Source of the DNA: Bugula neritina
Taxonomy: Eukaryota > Bryozoa > Gymnolaemata > Cheilostomatida > Bugulidae
Length of the DNA stretch: 64,000 nt
Direction: 5' to 3'
Assembly: GCA_964035545.1 (NCBI GenBank)
Contig: OZ037770.1
Location: 7,951,473 to 8,015,472 of the forward strand
Position 1 is the stretch's first letter; every line of letters begins with the position of its first letter. The notes beneath the pieces are model-generated. The model worked only from the letters and a program-made list of their open reading frames with translations. It did no database searches and was not told the origin of the DNA. Shown here one piece after another: positions 52,840-64,000 of the stretch. The translations under genes and the position numbers were made by a program.

Positions 52840-54167
52840 TGCTTGTGTAGAACTATTACTATTTATAATGAAACAGGGGCTGCAGATGCAATGGTTATGC
52901 TCAACTTGGCTCGTTTTCATATTGTATTTTATTCAACTTTTCAGATAAGCGTAATGATGTTAAGAATAAAATGCTATGCATTCCTAATTTATTACCTTTC
53001 ATACATGCATATAATTCAAAAATTGTTAGCAGTTCTTCGCATAGAAATAAAATATATTTATTTAGAATTCAACTGCCCATTCAATTGAGCAAACGTTAAT
53101 CTAGTCAAAGAAAATCATTGAAAATAAAACTAGGGCTGCTGACATAAGCTTGAGAATGCATTTGTCTGCTTAATTGTGTCCTAAAGGTGACAATTCCTTT
53201 AATTCATATATGAAACTCGTAAGTTTATAGTCACTCATGTAGGTTTATAGCCCAAGCTAGCAAAACCCACTAATAGAAGAGGGCTTTCCTAACTCGGGCT
53301 AAGAACTTATTTAGATGGGGCACAGAAGCAATCATGCCGATGCTCTTCCTATCGTCACCAAAGGCCTTTATCAGTCCCTGATAACCGAATTTAATTAGAC
53401 GTGTTCACAAAAAGATAACACAATATTATTATTGCTCATATACGTAGATTAACACTGACGGCAACATTTTCATTACAACGGGAAAAATTAAAAAGCGGAA
53501 GCAAGTATAATATCGATCCGCACCAAATAATTCGTCCATGCTTTGAAAACACAAAATGAAAAATAAAGCTTCGAGTCAAATTGATTATTAAACACAGTGA
53601 CTGGTACTAGTAATTCTGCTGGACCGAGACTATGTAAACAGGTACTATTAGTACTATTACTACTAATAGTATTACTACTATTTATGTTTAAATTTCTTTT
53701 TCACAAATTTTTCATCATCATCATGAGACTCAGACTCAGACTGGGTCATAAAATATAAATATTAAAATAGACATGCTGATAGTGATACTCATAGTGATAG
53801 TAGTACTAGTAATACACATAGTGATATACTAGTAAAAAATAGTAATACTACTACTACTGCTGAGTAGTAATAGTAGTACTAGTAGTAGTACTACCGATAA
53901 CTACGTCTACTGGCAGTAGACGTAGTACTACTAGACTTGTACTTGTAGTACTAGTACTCAGTAGTAGTAGTACTGCTACTACTAGTACTCTGTACTGTAC
54001 TAGTACTATTAGTAGTATTAGTAATAGTAGTCGACTGGTCCGGTTATAAAATGCCATTGTCATTGTGATTGGCATTACATCAATGATTATGATTACATCA
54101 TACATGATATGCCGTGATAATTGCTGAAAACATAAACTCACATAGACACCAATAGAAACTGTAAGTA
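52840..54167. other. Intergenic region with TAC/TAG trinucleotide repeats
   Basis: 53,640-54,030 is a highly degenerate ACT/AGT repeat that makes spurious frames; no gene seen. Confidence 0.5.
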
Positions 54168-54619
54168 TGTTATATCGTGATTTATAAACATGTGTAGTTA
54201 TCTTCTCTTGTTATTAAGTGTGTGTAGAGTGTACAACTCTAAGATATTAGATATAGCGTGGGTGTGGCTTGTGTGAGCATTGTAGCTATATAACCTAGTG
54301 TAAATGGTAGAATGGGGAGACTTTAGATTGGTTGAAGAACGATTGAGGATATTTATGTAGAATGTATGCGACCCAATTAGAATGTGTTAGAGTACGTTTG
54401 TGAGTGCTAGCCCAAGACCATAGACTGAGGAGCACCACCAGCCAACTACTCTAACCCAGAGTCTCAACTTCACCCCTACCGGACGGACAGGAGCTGGAGT
54501 TACCTCACAGCCAAGCCATTAACCCGAAACTGTACACCGACCTCAAGTTCATCTCAAGGCTACGATATATATATATTATTCGATGAGTTTACGATACTCA
54601 AAATTAGTAAAACCCACCA
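54168..54619 (+). repeat. Left direct repeat of the TRIM-like element
   Basis: About 95% identical by eye to 56,342-56,791; ends at AAAACCCACCA. Confidence 0.8.
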
Positions 54620-56341
54620 GCCTGATCCCTATATAGAGATATACTCGCCCTAGTAAATACAACAAATACACATTATCTACGTGGTCCTCTAAGTCCTAAT
54701 TACATATATATTGATATACGCTGGTCCCACGATACTTCAATTTTGGTCGCAGCCTTTTCCCAAGCCATATGACGTGCTTGATATGCCTTTAATTGCCATT
54801 AGTGTAGAATACAAGCTGATAAATGTAGGTACTCACAGCAGATTCAAGATAGTTGGTATATAGAATAAATTATGTTAATCCTAGGCGATTTTATATTAAT
54901 AAGAGGGGCTCCTTAAAATTAGATTTATGGTCATGCATTCAGATGGTCATTAAATCAAAATGATTTATCTGGCAACTTCTGTCAGATTAAAAGGTTACTA
55001 GATTTAACTTGAAAGTAGGCCTAGACTTAAATTGCAGGTGTCTCATATTATTCATTAATCCAGAATAATAGTAATTAATGCTTTCTTTAAAGATAGGGCT
55101 ACACAGCCTCAACCCATTTACAAATGACTATATATAGTTACAAATTACGTAGTTTGAGAAAACCCTGCATACTTTCTGATTTTAAGATTTAATTTATAAT
55201 GTTTAGCTAAATATGGAATTTAAATTTAAGTCTTTCTAACTCATTTAACTTTTACAGCATATAAGATTTTCTCAGAACACATATGTTCTGTGCTTTTCCT
55301 AATAACATATAATGCTGTGCAACTATTTAATTCAGTTAAGTTTGTCAAAGATGGATCACTCTAGTGTACAGTTGAAATTTCAACAAGAAAACCTTCAACA
55401 TTTCGAAGTTGCTTATATGGCTTTTATGTATTCATTTTCTATAATAGATTATTAATTGACAGTAACGCTGCCTGTTCACCCGCATTTCAAAGTACAGTAT
55501 GCCAAAAGCAAATAGCTCCAAAAAAATATATATATATGTAAAAATAAGAAAAATGAAAATTTTTTTTATTTAGGTTCAATAGCATACATATATATACGGA
55601 TAGGTAGATTACCACTAAAGTTTCAAAGACTTTTTTATCAAAAAAATAGCCCTTAAAATTAGATTATGGAAGGAAATAGCCTTTTTACTCATTGTGTTTT
55701 GTCAGGTCATAATTATAATTATGTGTAGTTTAAAGAATAGAAATTGATGCAATTACTACAAAAAAATAAAACATTGACTCACGAAGAGACTTTTCTACCT
55801 GGCTTGTTCAAGTTTCATCGTTAAGACCTTGCATGCTACATGCATTACCATATGGTTCTATTTACTGAATAAACATTTTTTAATTTTTTCAAGTGTTATA
55901 GTTATAGTAACAGAAGTACAGACTAATATTTAATATACTAATTTCTTCCAATAGAACATAAAGTAATGCACAAGGTGATTTAAAAAATATACATACATAT
56001 ATAGCATACATGCATCTACAGTATTTTATCTGATAAGTTCTACTTTATAAATGTTAACAAAGGGAAGTTTGCAACTTCCAATAGAAAAGAAGTTAAAATT
56101 TTTGCTGTGCTGTTTTTCTTGTATGTTACCTTTTCTATAACTTAATCAATAGTAGTAGTTAATCCCACAGCCCTATTAAATGGCTATGAAACTAGTAGAC
56201 ACTCACATGCAGTTATTATATAAAGATTATTATATACACATCTAATAGTGTGACCTAGTTACTGCAATCTTTATCCTTAAATCTCAATGCGCCTAGTTAA
56301 GTATTTACAGGTGGAACTGTAAATTTTATTGAGTGGGTGAA

Positions 56342-56791
56342 TGTTATATCGTGATTTATAAACATGTGTACTTGTCTTTTCTTGTTATTGCGTGTGTGTA
56401 GAGTGTACAATTCTAAGAAATTAGATATAGCGTTGGTGTGGCTTGTGTAAGTGTTGTAGCTATATAACCTAGTGTAAATGGTAGAATGGGGAGACTTTAG
56501 ACTGGTTGAAGAACGATTTAGGATATTTATATAGAATGTATGCGACCCAATTAGAATGTGTTAGAGTACGTTTGTGAGTGCTAGCCCGGGACCATAGACT
56601 GAGGAGCACCACCAGCCAACTACTCTAACCCAGAGTCTCAACTTCACCCCTACCGGACAGACAGGCGCTGGAGTTACCTCGCAGCCAAACCATTAACTCG
56701 TAACTGTACACCGACCCCAAGCTCACTCCAAGGCTATGATATACATATTATTCGATGAGTTTACGATACTCAAAATTAGTAAAACCCACCA
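56342..56791 (+). repeat. Right direct repeat of the TRIM-like element
   Basis: Same 450-bp sequence as the left repeat, preceded by GAGTGGGTGAA. Confidence 0.8.
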
Positions 56792-56906
56792 TGACAAGTA
56801 TCTGTATCTGTATGAAGTAGATCTTGCAGCGGATCTCGTAGGACCATCGTGCAAGCCTCAGAGATCAACTATACTATAATGGCAATCAGCAAATTATATA
56901 TACTTT

Positions 56907-59040
56907 TTAATGTATTAAGCAAAATAAAATGTATTGATGTAGAGATCTATTAGTATTAGAAGAAAGCAATGGTAGGGACGCGCAATGGCAACAAAAGTGA
57001 GCAGTCTGCTCAACACTGACTTCAAGTCTAATGTCCCTGATTGTTCTGGGGAGGAAGCTATGATAAAATGGGCCAGGATTTGAAAAGAGTGTTGTTACCA
57101 ATCCCTGTGACTGAAAACGCGTGGTTACATTAGTATTTACAGGATTTGTGTTCTCTTCCAAGAATTTAGTGAAAATCTCTGTCGGGCTACCAACCATTTT
57201 CTTGTAGATATTCTCTCTCTCTCTCTCTCTCTCTACAGCGAACTTCCAGAGTGCTGAGGCCTAATTTTTCTCGAGCCTCTGACACACTGTCAGTACGGCC
57301 TTTTAAGTTTCCCTATAAATCGGATAGCCAGATTTTGAACTCCCTCAATTTTATTTATAAGTTTTCGTGTATAAAGGTCAAATACCTGGCATCCATACTC
57401 AAGTATGGGGCGGCATAGAGAAGTGAAAGCAAGTAATTTTGTTTTACGCGGCGAGTTTGATAGTGTTCGCCTTATCAACCCCAGGATCTGAGAAGCCTTT
57501 TTAACTTTTTGCTCTATATGTTTGTCGAACTTTAGATTATTTTGTATAATGATGCCTAGATATTTGGCCTCTTCAACCTCACTAACTTTTTCTCCTGCGA
57601 GAGTGTAGGTACCATTAGAATTTGGTCTTTTATAGAAGATCATTAGTTAGGTCTTTTTAATATTGAAACCCATGCTCCATTTTATAGACCATTCATATAT
57701 GCTGTTTATGTCCTTTTGAAAACTTTCAGAGTCACTTGAGTGAATTACAGACTTAAAAATGATGGTATCATCTGTAAATAAACTAACATTACAGGAGAAG
57801 CAGTCAGGCATATCGTTAATATACAATAAAAAGAGTTTGTGGCCAATGAACAATCCTTGGGGTACACCAGAGGTAACCAACACTTCTTCGCTAAAGCAGT
57901 TTTGCAGAACAACTCTTTGAGTTCTATTGGTAAGAAAGTCTTTGAGCCAAGATATGATATAGGGTGAGATGCTGTTGTTAATCATTTTATCAATGAGTAG
58001 ATGATGAGGGACAACATCAAATGCCTTACAAAAGTCAATGAATAAAGCATGGACAGAGTTTTTAGAATCAACCATTTTAGCAATTTCGTGGCAAGTCAGC
58101 ATCAGCTGAGTCTCACACGATGAGCCAGCCCTGAAACCATGCTGACATGATGATAAAATGTCGTTCAGCTCATGATTCAGGGCATGTAACAGTATGTGTT
58201 CAGCTATTTTGCATAGTATGCTTGTCAGGGATATGGGTCTGTAATTTGTTACGCTGCTTTTATTACCAGATTTGATAACCAGAGTGACATTTGCGGATTT
58301 CCAGCCAACAGGAACAGTACCAGATTGAATGGAAAAGTTAATTATTTTTGAAAGACATTGACCAAATAATTCTGGGTCAAGCTTTAATAGCGTGTCATTC
58401 ATCCCGTCAGGTCCAGCTGCTTTTCATTTTTTAAGATTAAGTATTAGATTGGCTATGCCATGACTATGAACCTTTAGGTTTTTAGGCAAAGAGAGTTTGT
58501 CATTGGCATTATTTATACAACCAAAGGACTCAGGTAAAAGAACGTGAGCTTTAGTGAATTGTGCCTGGAAAAAGGAATTTAAAAGATTGGCAATTATAAC
58601 TGGATCTTCAATTAGGTTATCGTTTTCAAGCAACCTTAACAACTCATTTTTGTTGGATGATAATGACTTTATATACGAGAAGAAGGGCTTTGAGTTTCCC
58701 TTTTCCAAAGGCTCATTTATTGTCAGAGATATGTATGTCGTTTTAGCCAGCTTACAAGATCGTTGGTAGAGCTGTTGATCTGTCTTGTATTTTTTCAGTA
58801 GGTGTGGGCCTTGGGAAGACATATCTTTTATAAAGATTCTTTAAGGCCCTACATTTACGTTCTAATGCATGTGTATACCATATTGATCCCCTTTTAGGCA
58901 CAATGACTTTTTTAGAGATTTCGGTATTTATCAAATCATGTATCTGTTTCACAAAAAATCCCAAACTGGGTCTATAGTGGAACTCTTATTAATTATATCA
59001 TTCAGTCTATCACAAATAGTTTTAAGTTTGTTGGTATATA
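56907..59040 (-). pseudogene. LINE reverse-transcriptase remnant B
   Basis: Minus strand, CR1/Jockey-like: KAAGPDG region (58,420), NYRPISLTSILCKIAEHIL (58,250), SCQHGFRAGSSCETQL, LFIDFCKAFDVVPHHLL, VPQG, FTDDTIIF in place of FADD (57,760), EAKYLGI and SLCRPILEYGCQVFD, then FLPRTIRDIRL near the 3' end. In-frame stops TGA near 58,424 and TAA at 57,647, a frame loss near 57,290 and a (CT)n insertion at 57,213-57,233. No endonuclease remains, so the copy is 5'-truncated. Confidence 0.9.
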
Positions 59041-59829
59041 TAGTATAGTAAAAGTATATAGCTATCAGGCTGAATCTAGTACAGCAGACAGCAGTAGAGT
59101 AGTAGTACTAATAATAATAGTAATAGTAATACTAATAATAATAGTAATAGTAATACTATTAAGATTAATGAATATGATTATCATATTCATTGTATGTTTG
59201 CACTTGTTTTCTCAATAATCATAATGATACTGAGTTTTATGACAGTACACAAGTAACACGAACTGTTACTGTTAGGAATAAAACTTATGAAGAAAAACAA
59301 CTCTTTCAAAGAGTTTACAGTAAAAAAAATGGCACTGCTGGCACCTTATTAACCTTCTTTATTTTAATTTCTGTAGTCAAACCTCAAATTTTTACCACAA
59401 TTTTATAGTTTCGTTGGACTTAGCACACATTAAAACGCTTCTCACTAATAAAACGATGTACCTTTAATGGTTTTTAGGCTTTTGAGTTATTGCTAATTTT
59501 TTTTGTTTTAGATTCAACCTATTTGTGCCTATATACCCCTTAAAAATTGACAAAACGTTCTGGATTTTCCTATACTATTGTCGTATACTAAGCAGTTACT
59601 GTTCTTAAGTAACTAAGCAGTTACATTTATTGTCATGTACTAATCAATTATTGTTGTACAGCCAATTATATATTTCATTTAACCTTTATTTTATTTAGGT
59701 GCCTAACAGATATGATTATATCACGTAGTGTATAGTATATTATCCTAGGCTTTAGTATTTAGCAAATAATTCAATAAATAGTGGTGTGTGTAAAGTAGTA
59801 AAAAGCATTGTCTTAACTTCGTTTGGTTA
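59041..59829. other. Intergenic stretch with simple repeats
   Basis: 59,095-59,165 is an ATA/GTA trinucleotide repeat. No gene seen. Confidence 0.4.
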
Positions 59830-60170
59830 ACTCTCCTTCAATTCAGATGTTAACAACATTAATTGCAACCTCTGCATCTTCAGGTGGCCTAGTTAACATA
59901 TTTTCAGTTTGTATGACATGAAAAGGTTTTGAGCGACACTCCCATGCCCAGTGTCCTCTTTTGTTACAGTTGTAACAGGTAAATTTATAACTGTCTTTCT
60001 TTTGACCATCTGCTCCTGGAGCAGAGGTCCGGCTGCTTTGTGTGTTCCTGTATGTATTAAAATTTTGTCCTGCCCAGTTGTGGTATCCTGTTTGCAGAGA
60101 GGCGAGGATCGTTCTCTATTAGAAAGAGTTTAACTTTCCACCAACTCATTTGATGTAAATGTCCAATGAG
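59830..60170 (-). pseudogene. Retrotransposon gag fragment with CCHC knuckle
   Basis: Minus-strand frame contains CYNCNKRGHWAWEC, a perfect CX2CX4HX4C knuckle, after a Gln/Asn/Gly-rich stretch. No reverse transcriptase near it. It lies upstream of the SLC35A4-like gene. Confidence 0.7.
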
Positions 60171-60508
60171 GTGTCATAGATCTTACCCAGTAGCGGACTT
60201 CATTTTGTAAGATTTCAAAATGTGTTATAAATTGTCATTTTAAACAATAATACCGGAGGTTAGGTAGTATTGAGTTGGTATCATTGCAAATAGCATAAAA
60301 TTCACATTCTCACTTCTACCTTCTTTTGAAGATATCAAGCATTCAGCCATACCAAAGAGGAGCGATATGAAACTAGCAACACTCAGTTAAAGTTTGTTAA
60401 CTGGTCCTGAATATTATTATTATTTAAATTCGTCTTCAAGCTTCTCCCAACTTCTACAATAAAGCTGCCGTTACCATTTTCATAACTTATTGCCACGAAG
60501 CAACTGTG

Positions 60509-63497
60509 ATGACGTTTGTTGCCAAAGCCAAATGGGGGCTCCTTTTTGTTGTATGGTAAGACTAACTACCTAATCACCAAATTTTGTCGGTATTGCTATT
60601 GATATACATAAGTTAATGTTGAAGTCCTAAAGCTAAAAAGACCTATTACTTTAAAACAGAATTTTCCTGTTTGCTCATAAACAGCTCCGGAACTTTGACT
60701 AACATACAGTGTTTTTTATTAGCCTAGTGTTTTAAAGATAAATTGCATAGTGCATTGGGTCAGGATAAAAAACTTCCCATATTAAAGCATCTGCTCATCC
60801 ATCAATATGTAGGGCTGTAGGCGGTTGTAAAATTGTATTCAATTGGTCATCTTCCAAAATTGAATGCTGTGAATTATTTTAATGCAACAAAGTCACATTC
60901 GTAATACTTTATTATTTTTAATCCGATATTATTTTTTGTTATTGTGGCATGTGCATGTTGCAGAGTAAGTACATACATTAGTTTAGTTCTGATCAAACAT
61001 TAAAAGTTCAAATAGTAAGCAATAAGATAGTGAATAGAATAAGGATATTACTTTCCTTTCCTCAGCACAATGATGTATGGCTGTTATGGACCTCTGCTAT
61101 TACTTAGTCAAGTGGATGGTAGACTTCAATACGATCCCTCACAAGTAGTCTGGCTTACAGAGTTAGTTAAGGTAGGTGCTTCTGTTTTCCTGTTTCTTCT
61201 CAAGAAATAGCAACTTATTGGCAAGTAAGGGTTACTGTAATATCCATACAATGTGATCAGTTGTGTGTAGAGAGTATAATAGTCTAGACTCTAGAGGGTC
61301 TTGTAGTTAATGTCATTCATACAGTGTCCTGTTTCTTGCTTCCTTCGTACAAGTAAAATACTAAATATGAACGACTAGTTAGACTGTAACTTGCTGTTTT
61401 ATTCTATTCAAGTTGTGACAGTAGGTTGTAGTTGTGTTCATCTTATAACTCCAGCACATGTAGAGCTTACATCTTGACTGAAAATTCGTGTTTATGATTT
61501 GCCTTTGAGGTGTAATGGTTAGAGTACCGGCATACTAAGTTTGTACACCGGTTGTCAAATTAGAACAAAAACAAGCAGTCATAATTTCTCCTAAGTAAGT
61601 CCTTAGCCCACTTTAAAAAAGCCCTTTTCATCAGGGTTTCCCACAGGGATAGTGACTATAAATCTTGGTCAGTTTTTTAGGGGCAAGCACTGACTTTAGC
61701 AGTGGAAACGTTAAAACCTACCTTCTTCCAGGTAAAACCACAACTTGAGTCATGAGCAAGTGCCACACTGTAATTAAAGTAGTAATTAATATAATATGGT
61801 GAAGATTAATTGCATTTGACACTAGCACTGCTATACTTATCCTATTTTATCAACCAATAGTGTCTGTGATCATTGGGGCACATGTGAATTATAAAACCTA
61901 GTTTTACATCTTTTATAGCTGATAGTGTCCATCACCCTCCTGAGTAACCAGTCCATACTCAAACGGTTCTCATTCAGGGAAGCTCTACCTTACTTTGTAC
62001 CTGCCTTGTGCTATTTTGTTAACGCCAACATTTGTCCCCGTCTCATGGATCACCTTGACCCTGCCACCTTCTCGGTGAGTTGTCAGCCTCTCGTTACAAC
62101 CCCTAACCTTCACAATGTTGGTAAATCTACTAGGTGCAGCTTAGGTATGCACCAGGGCCTAGGTGAAGCATGAACACACCAGGTTAAACATAGATATACT
62201 AGGTTAAACATAAATATACTAGGTTAAACATAGATATACTAGGTTAAACATAAATATACTTATAGGTAATAAACATAGATATACTAGGTGAAACATAGAT
62301 ATACTAGGTGAAACATAGATATACTAGGTTAAACATAGATATACCAGGTTAAACATAGATATACCAGGTTAAACATAGATATACCAGGTTAAACATAGAT
62401 ATACTAGGTTAAACATAGATATACTAGGTTAAACATAGATATACTAGGTTAAACATAGATATACTAGGTTAAACATAGATATACTAGGTTAAACATAGAT
62501 ATACCAGGTGAAACATAGATATATTAGGTTAAACATAGATATACTAGGTTAAACATAGATATACTAGGTTAAACATAGATATATTAGGTTAAACATAGAT
62601 ATACTAGGTTAACCATAGATATACTTATAGGTTAAACATAGATATACTAGGTTAACCATAGATTTACTAGGTTAAACATTAAACACTGGGTGAAAAGCAG
62701 CTCTACTAGATGAAGCATTAATACAATCATTGAATTTTAAATTACATACACCCTGTGTATTCCAACATCTTCTCCTATTAACATTATGTAATTTTTTATT
62801 ATTACAGGCACTATCTAACATCAAAGTTGTCATTACCACCTTACTTTACATAATCATCATGAAAAGGTAACTCCAAAATATATTGTGTTGCAAATAAAAT
62901 CTGCCCTAAATGCTGCTAAACAATCCCTGACACAATTCACTTGTGCAGTTGTAAAATATTCTTATATATGTTAGTCTTCATCTACAGACTGTTTTAGGGT
63001 TGTATGCCTAAACAATTTTGTTTTATAATAAATTTCGTGTACCTATTATGAGCTGAGGTGACTTGTGCTTTTTGATTGGCTTTACTAGTACTAAAAACTT
63101 ATACTAATTAGAGCTAACTTTCATTGCATGCTATTTTTAGCTGCTGCAATGTACAGCCTAATTACTGAACTGGCTTGAAAGTTTAAACTTCGAACTTGAA
63201 AGCCATCAAAAATCCCAAATCAATTCAGCAAATATGCACACAAAATTAAATCTTACAACAGTATGTAGATGGCAGCGAATATATATAAGAATATTTCAAT
63301 ACTGCGCAAGTGTAGTTTGTCCGGGATTCTTTAAAGGTGTATTCACTCTATTGTATTAGATTTCTGGTAATATTTTCAGTGACTTTCCGAAAAGCTGGGC
63401 TGGAAAATGTTTTTTTTTGTCATTTATATTTTAGATATCCAAATAGCTTGCAGATAACAGCTTTAGCTATACTTACAGCTGCCAGCGCTATACACAG
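60509..63497 (+). CDS. SLC35A4: SLC35A4-like nucleotide-sugar transporter, first five exons (continues past window)
   Basis: Exons 60,509-60,555, 61,066-61,171, 61,919-62,074, 62,808-62,866, 63,435-63,497, all GT-AG and in phase (2, 0, 0, 2, 2). Starts MTFVAKAKWGLLFVV into a first membrane helix, then MYGCYGPLLLLSQVDGRLQY, WLTELVK, a second hydrophobic block, ALPYFVPALCYFVNANI, LMDHLDPATF and SNIKVVITTLLYIIIMKR. The order and spacing (MYG-PLL--VDGR, LTEL-K, YMDPST-like) fit SLC35A4, a Golgi multi-pass transporter relative. The remaining helices lie beyond the window. Other SLC35A members are less likely but not excluded. Confidence 0.75.
61504..61570 (+). other. tRNA-like half (A box only) in SLC35A4-like intron 2
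   Basis: GGTGTAATGGTTAGAGTACC resembles an A-box half as in tRNA-derived SINEs; no good B box follows. Confidence 0.3.
62180..62690. repeat. 20-21-bp minisatellite in SLC35A4-like intron 3
   Basis: About 25 copies of AGGTTAAACATAGATATACT with minor variants. Confidence 0.97.
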
Positions 63498-63789
63498 GTA
63501 AGCTACTATTGGCTGATGGTTTCGTAGATTTGTTACTATTGGTTAGTTTATAATTTCACACCTCAAAATACAAGGTTTTGCTAACAATGGAAACCCCACA
63601 GCTGCTAGATATAGATTCTTGTAGAGAATGGCAATAACTAGTCCATAACTTGTGCATCACATGTATGTAGTTTTAGAACTCTTTTGTGGCTTATGTGTAT
63701 GTGTATAGAGACAAAAATGGTGGCATTTAATGGATCCATGAGTTAAATTTAGTATTCTAATATTTCACGCATCACGGTTTTGGGATCTA

Positions 63790-64000
63790 CAGCTTTGTGA
63801 GATATGGAGAGAGCACTGTATAGCTTAGTGAGATATGGAGGGAGCACTGTATAGCTTAGTGAGATATAGAGGGAGTACTGTATAGCTTAGTGAGATATGG
63901 AGGGAGCACTGTATAGCTTAGTGAGATATGGAGGGAGCACTGTATAGCTTAGTGAGATATAGAGGGAGTACTGTATAGCTTAGTGAGATATGGAGGGAGC
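63790..64000. repeat. 31-bp minisatellite running off the window end
   Basis: Units of GTGAGATATGGAGGGAGCAC plus TGTATAGCTTA, at least six copies and continuing past 64,000. Confidence 0.97.

Larger units (their letters stand above)
54168..56797 (+). mobile_element. Short non-autonomous LTR-like element (TRIM/LARD type)
   Basis: Two ~450-bp direct repeats (54,168-54,619; 56,342-56,791) start TGTTATATCG, with a purine-rich GAGTGGGTGAA right before the second. 1.7 kb of non-coding DNA lies between. AGTA precedes the first repeat (54,164-54,167) and follows ACA at 56,798-56,801 after the second, a likely 4-bp duplication if the second LTR ends at ATGACA. Orientation inferred from the purine tract. 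Confidence 0.65.

Noticed and set aside
53854-54141. 95-codon minus frame rich in Leu/Val/Ser
   Set aside because: Arises from a degenerate trinucleotide repeat; no codon structure beyond it.

Overview
The window is animal (invertebrate metazoan) chromosomal DNA: AT-rich, with intron-containing homologues of conserved eukaryotic genes, many short tandem repeats, and a dense load of transposable elements. A sponge or other early-branching marine invertebrate is my guess from the mix of Polinton, Ty3/gypsy-like, LINE and MITE sequences; nothing in the sequence fixes the species.

Positions 1 to about 27,548 are one large accessory block. Its backbone is a degenerate Polinton/Maverick (a virus-like, self-synthesizing DNA transposon) read on the minus strand: a spliced gene of unknown function (26,373-25,068), protein-primed DNA polymerase B with introns (24,201-19,862), small ORFs, an A32/FtsK-type packaging ATPase, a retroviral-type integrase with chromodomain, minor and major capsid proteins, and an adenain-like protease. 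The end of the major capsid gene plus the whole protease recur in inverted orientation at 26,658-27,540. That right copy is uninterrupted and serves as an empty site: it shows that the left protease was cut by two LTR retrotransposons (elements D and B) and that a third (element A) sits just past its stop codon. Elements A and B are related Ty3/gypsy-like elements that also carry, after pol, a third ORF with zinc-finger-like Cys/His motifs and a possible small intron.

From about 27,550 to 64,000 the sequence is ordinary host DNA: a small four-exon gene of unknown function (plus, 30,259-32,370), a complete 11-exon THOC6 (minus, 44,920-33,300), a complete 4-exon SNAPIN with a repeat-rich tail (plus, 50,046-52,839), and the first five exons of an SLC35A4-like nucleotide-sugar transporter (plus, 60,509 to beyond the window). 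THOC6 intron 4 holds an intact LTR retrotransposon (element C) with identical LTRs and a 5-bp target duplication. Introns and intergenic stretches hold MITEs (Harbinger-like, hAT-like, fold-back, TA-flanked), a short non-autonomous LTR-like element, two LINE remnants, a gag fragment and numerous micro- and minisatellites, two of which overlap THOC6 splice sites.

The host genes do not form a pathway: THOC6 serves mRNA export (THO/TREX), SNAPIN lysosome and vesicle positioning (BLOC-1/BORC), SLC35A4 Golgi sugar-nucleotide transport. The coordinated gene set is the Polinton: polymerase and integrase for replication and insertion, ATPase, protease and capsid proteins for a putative virion, all damaged by frameshifts, nonsense codons or insertions except the right-hand protease and a few small ORFs.
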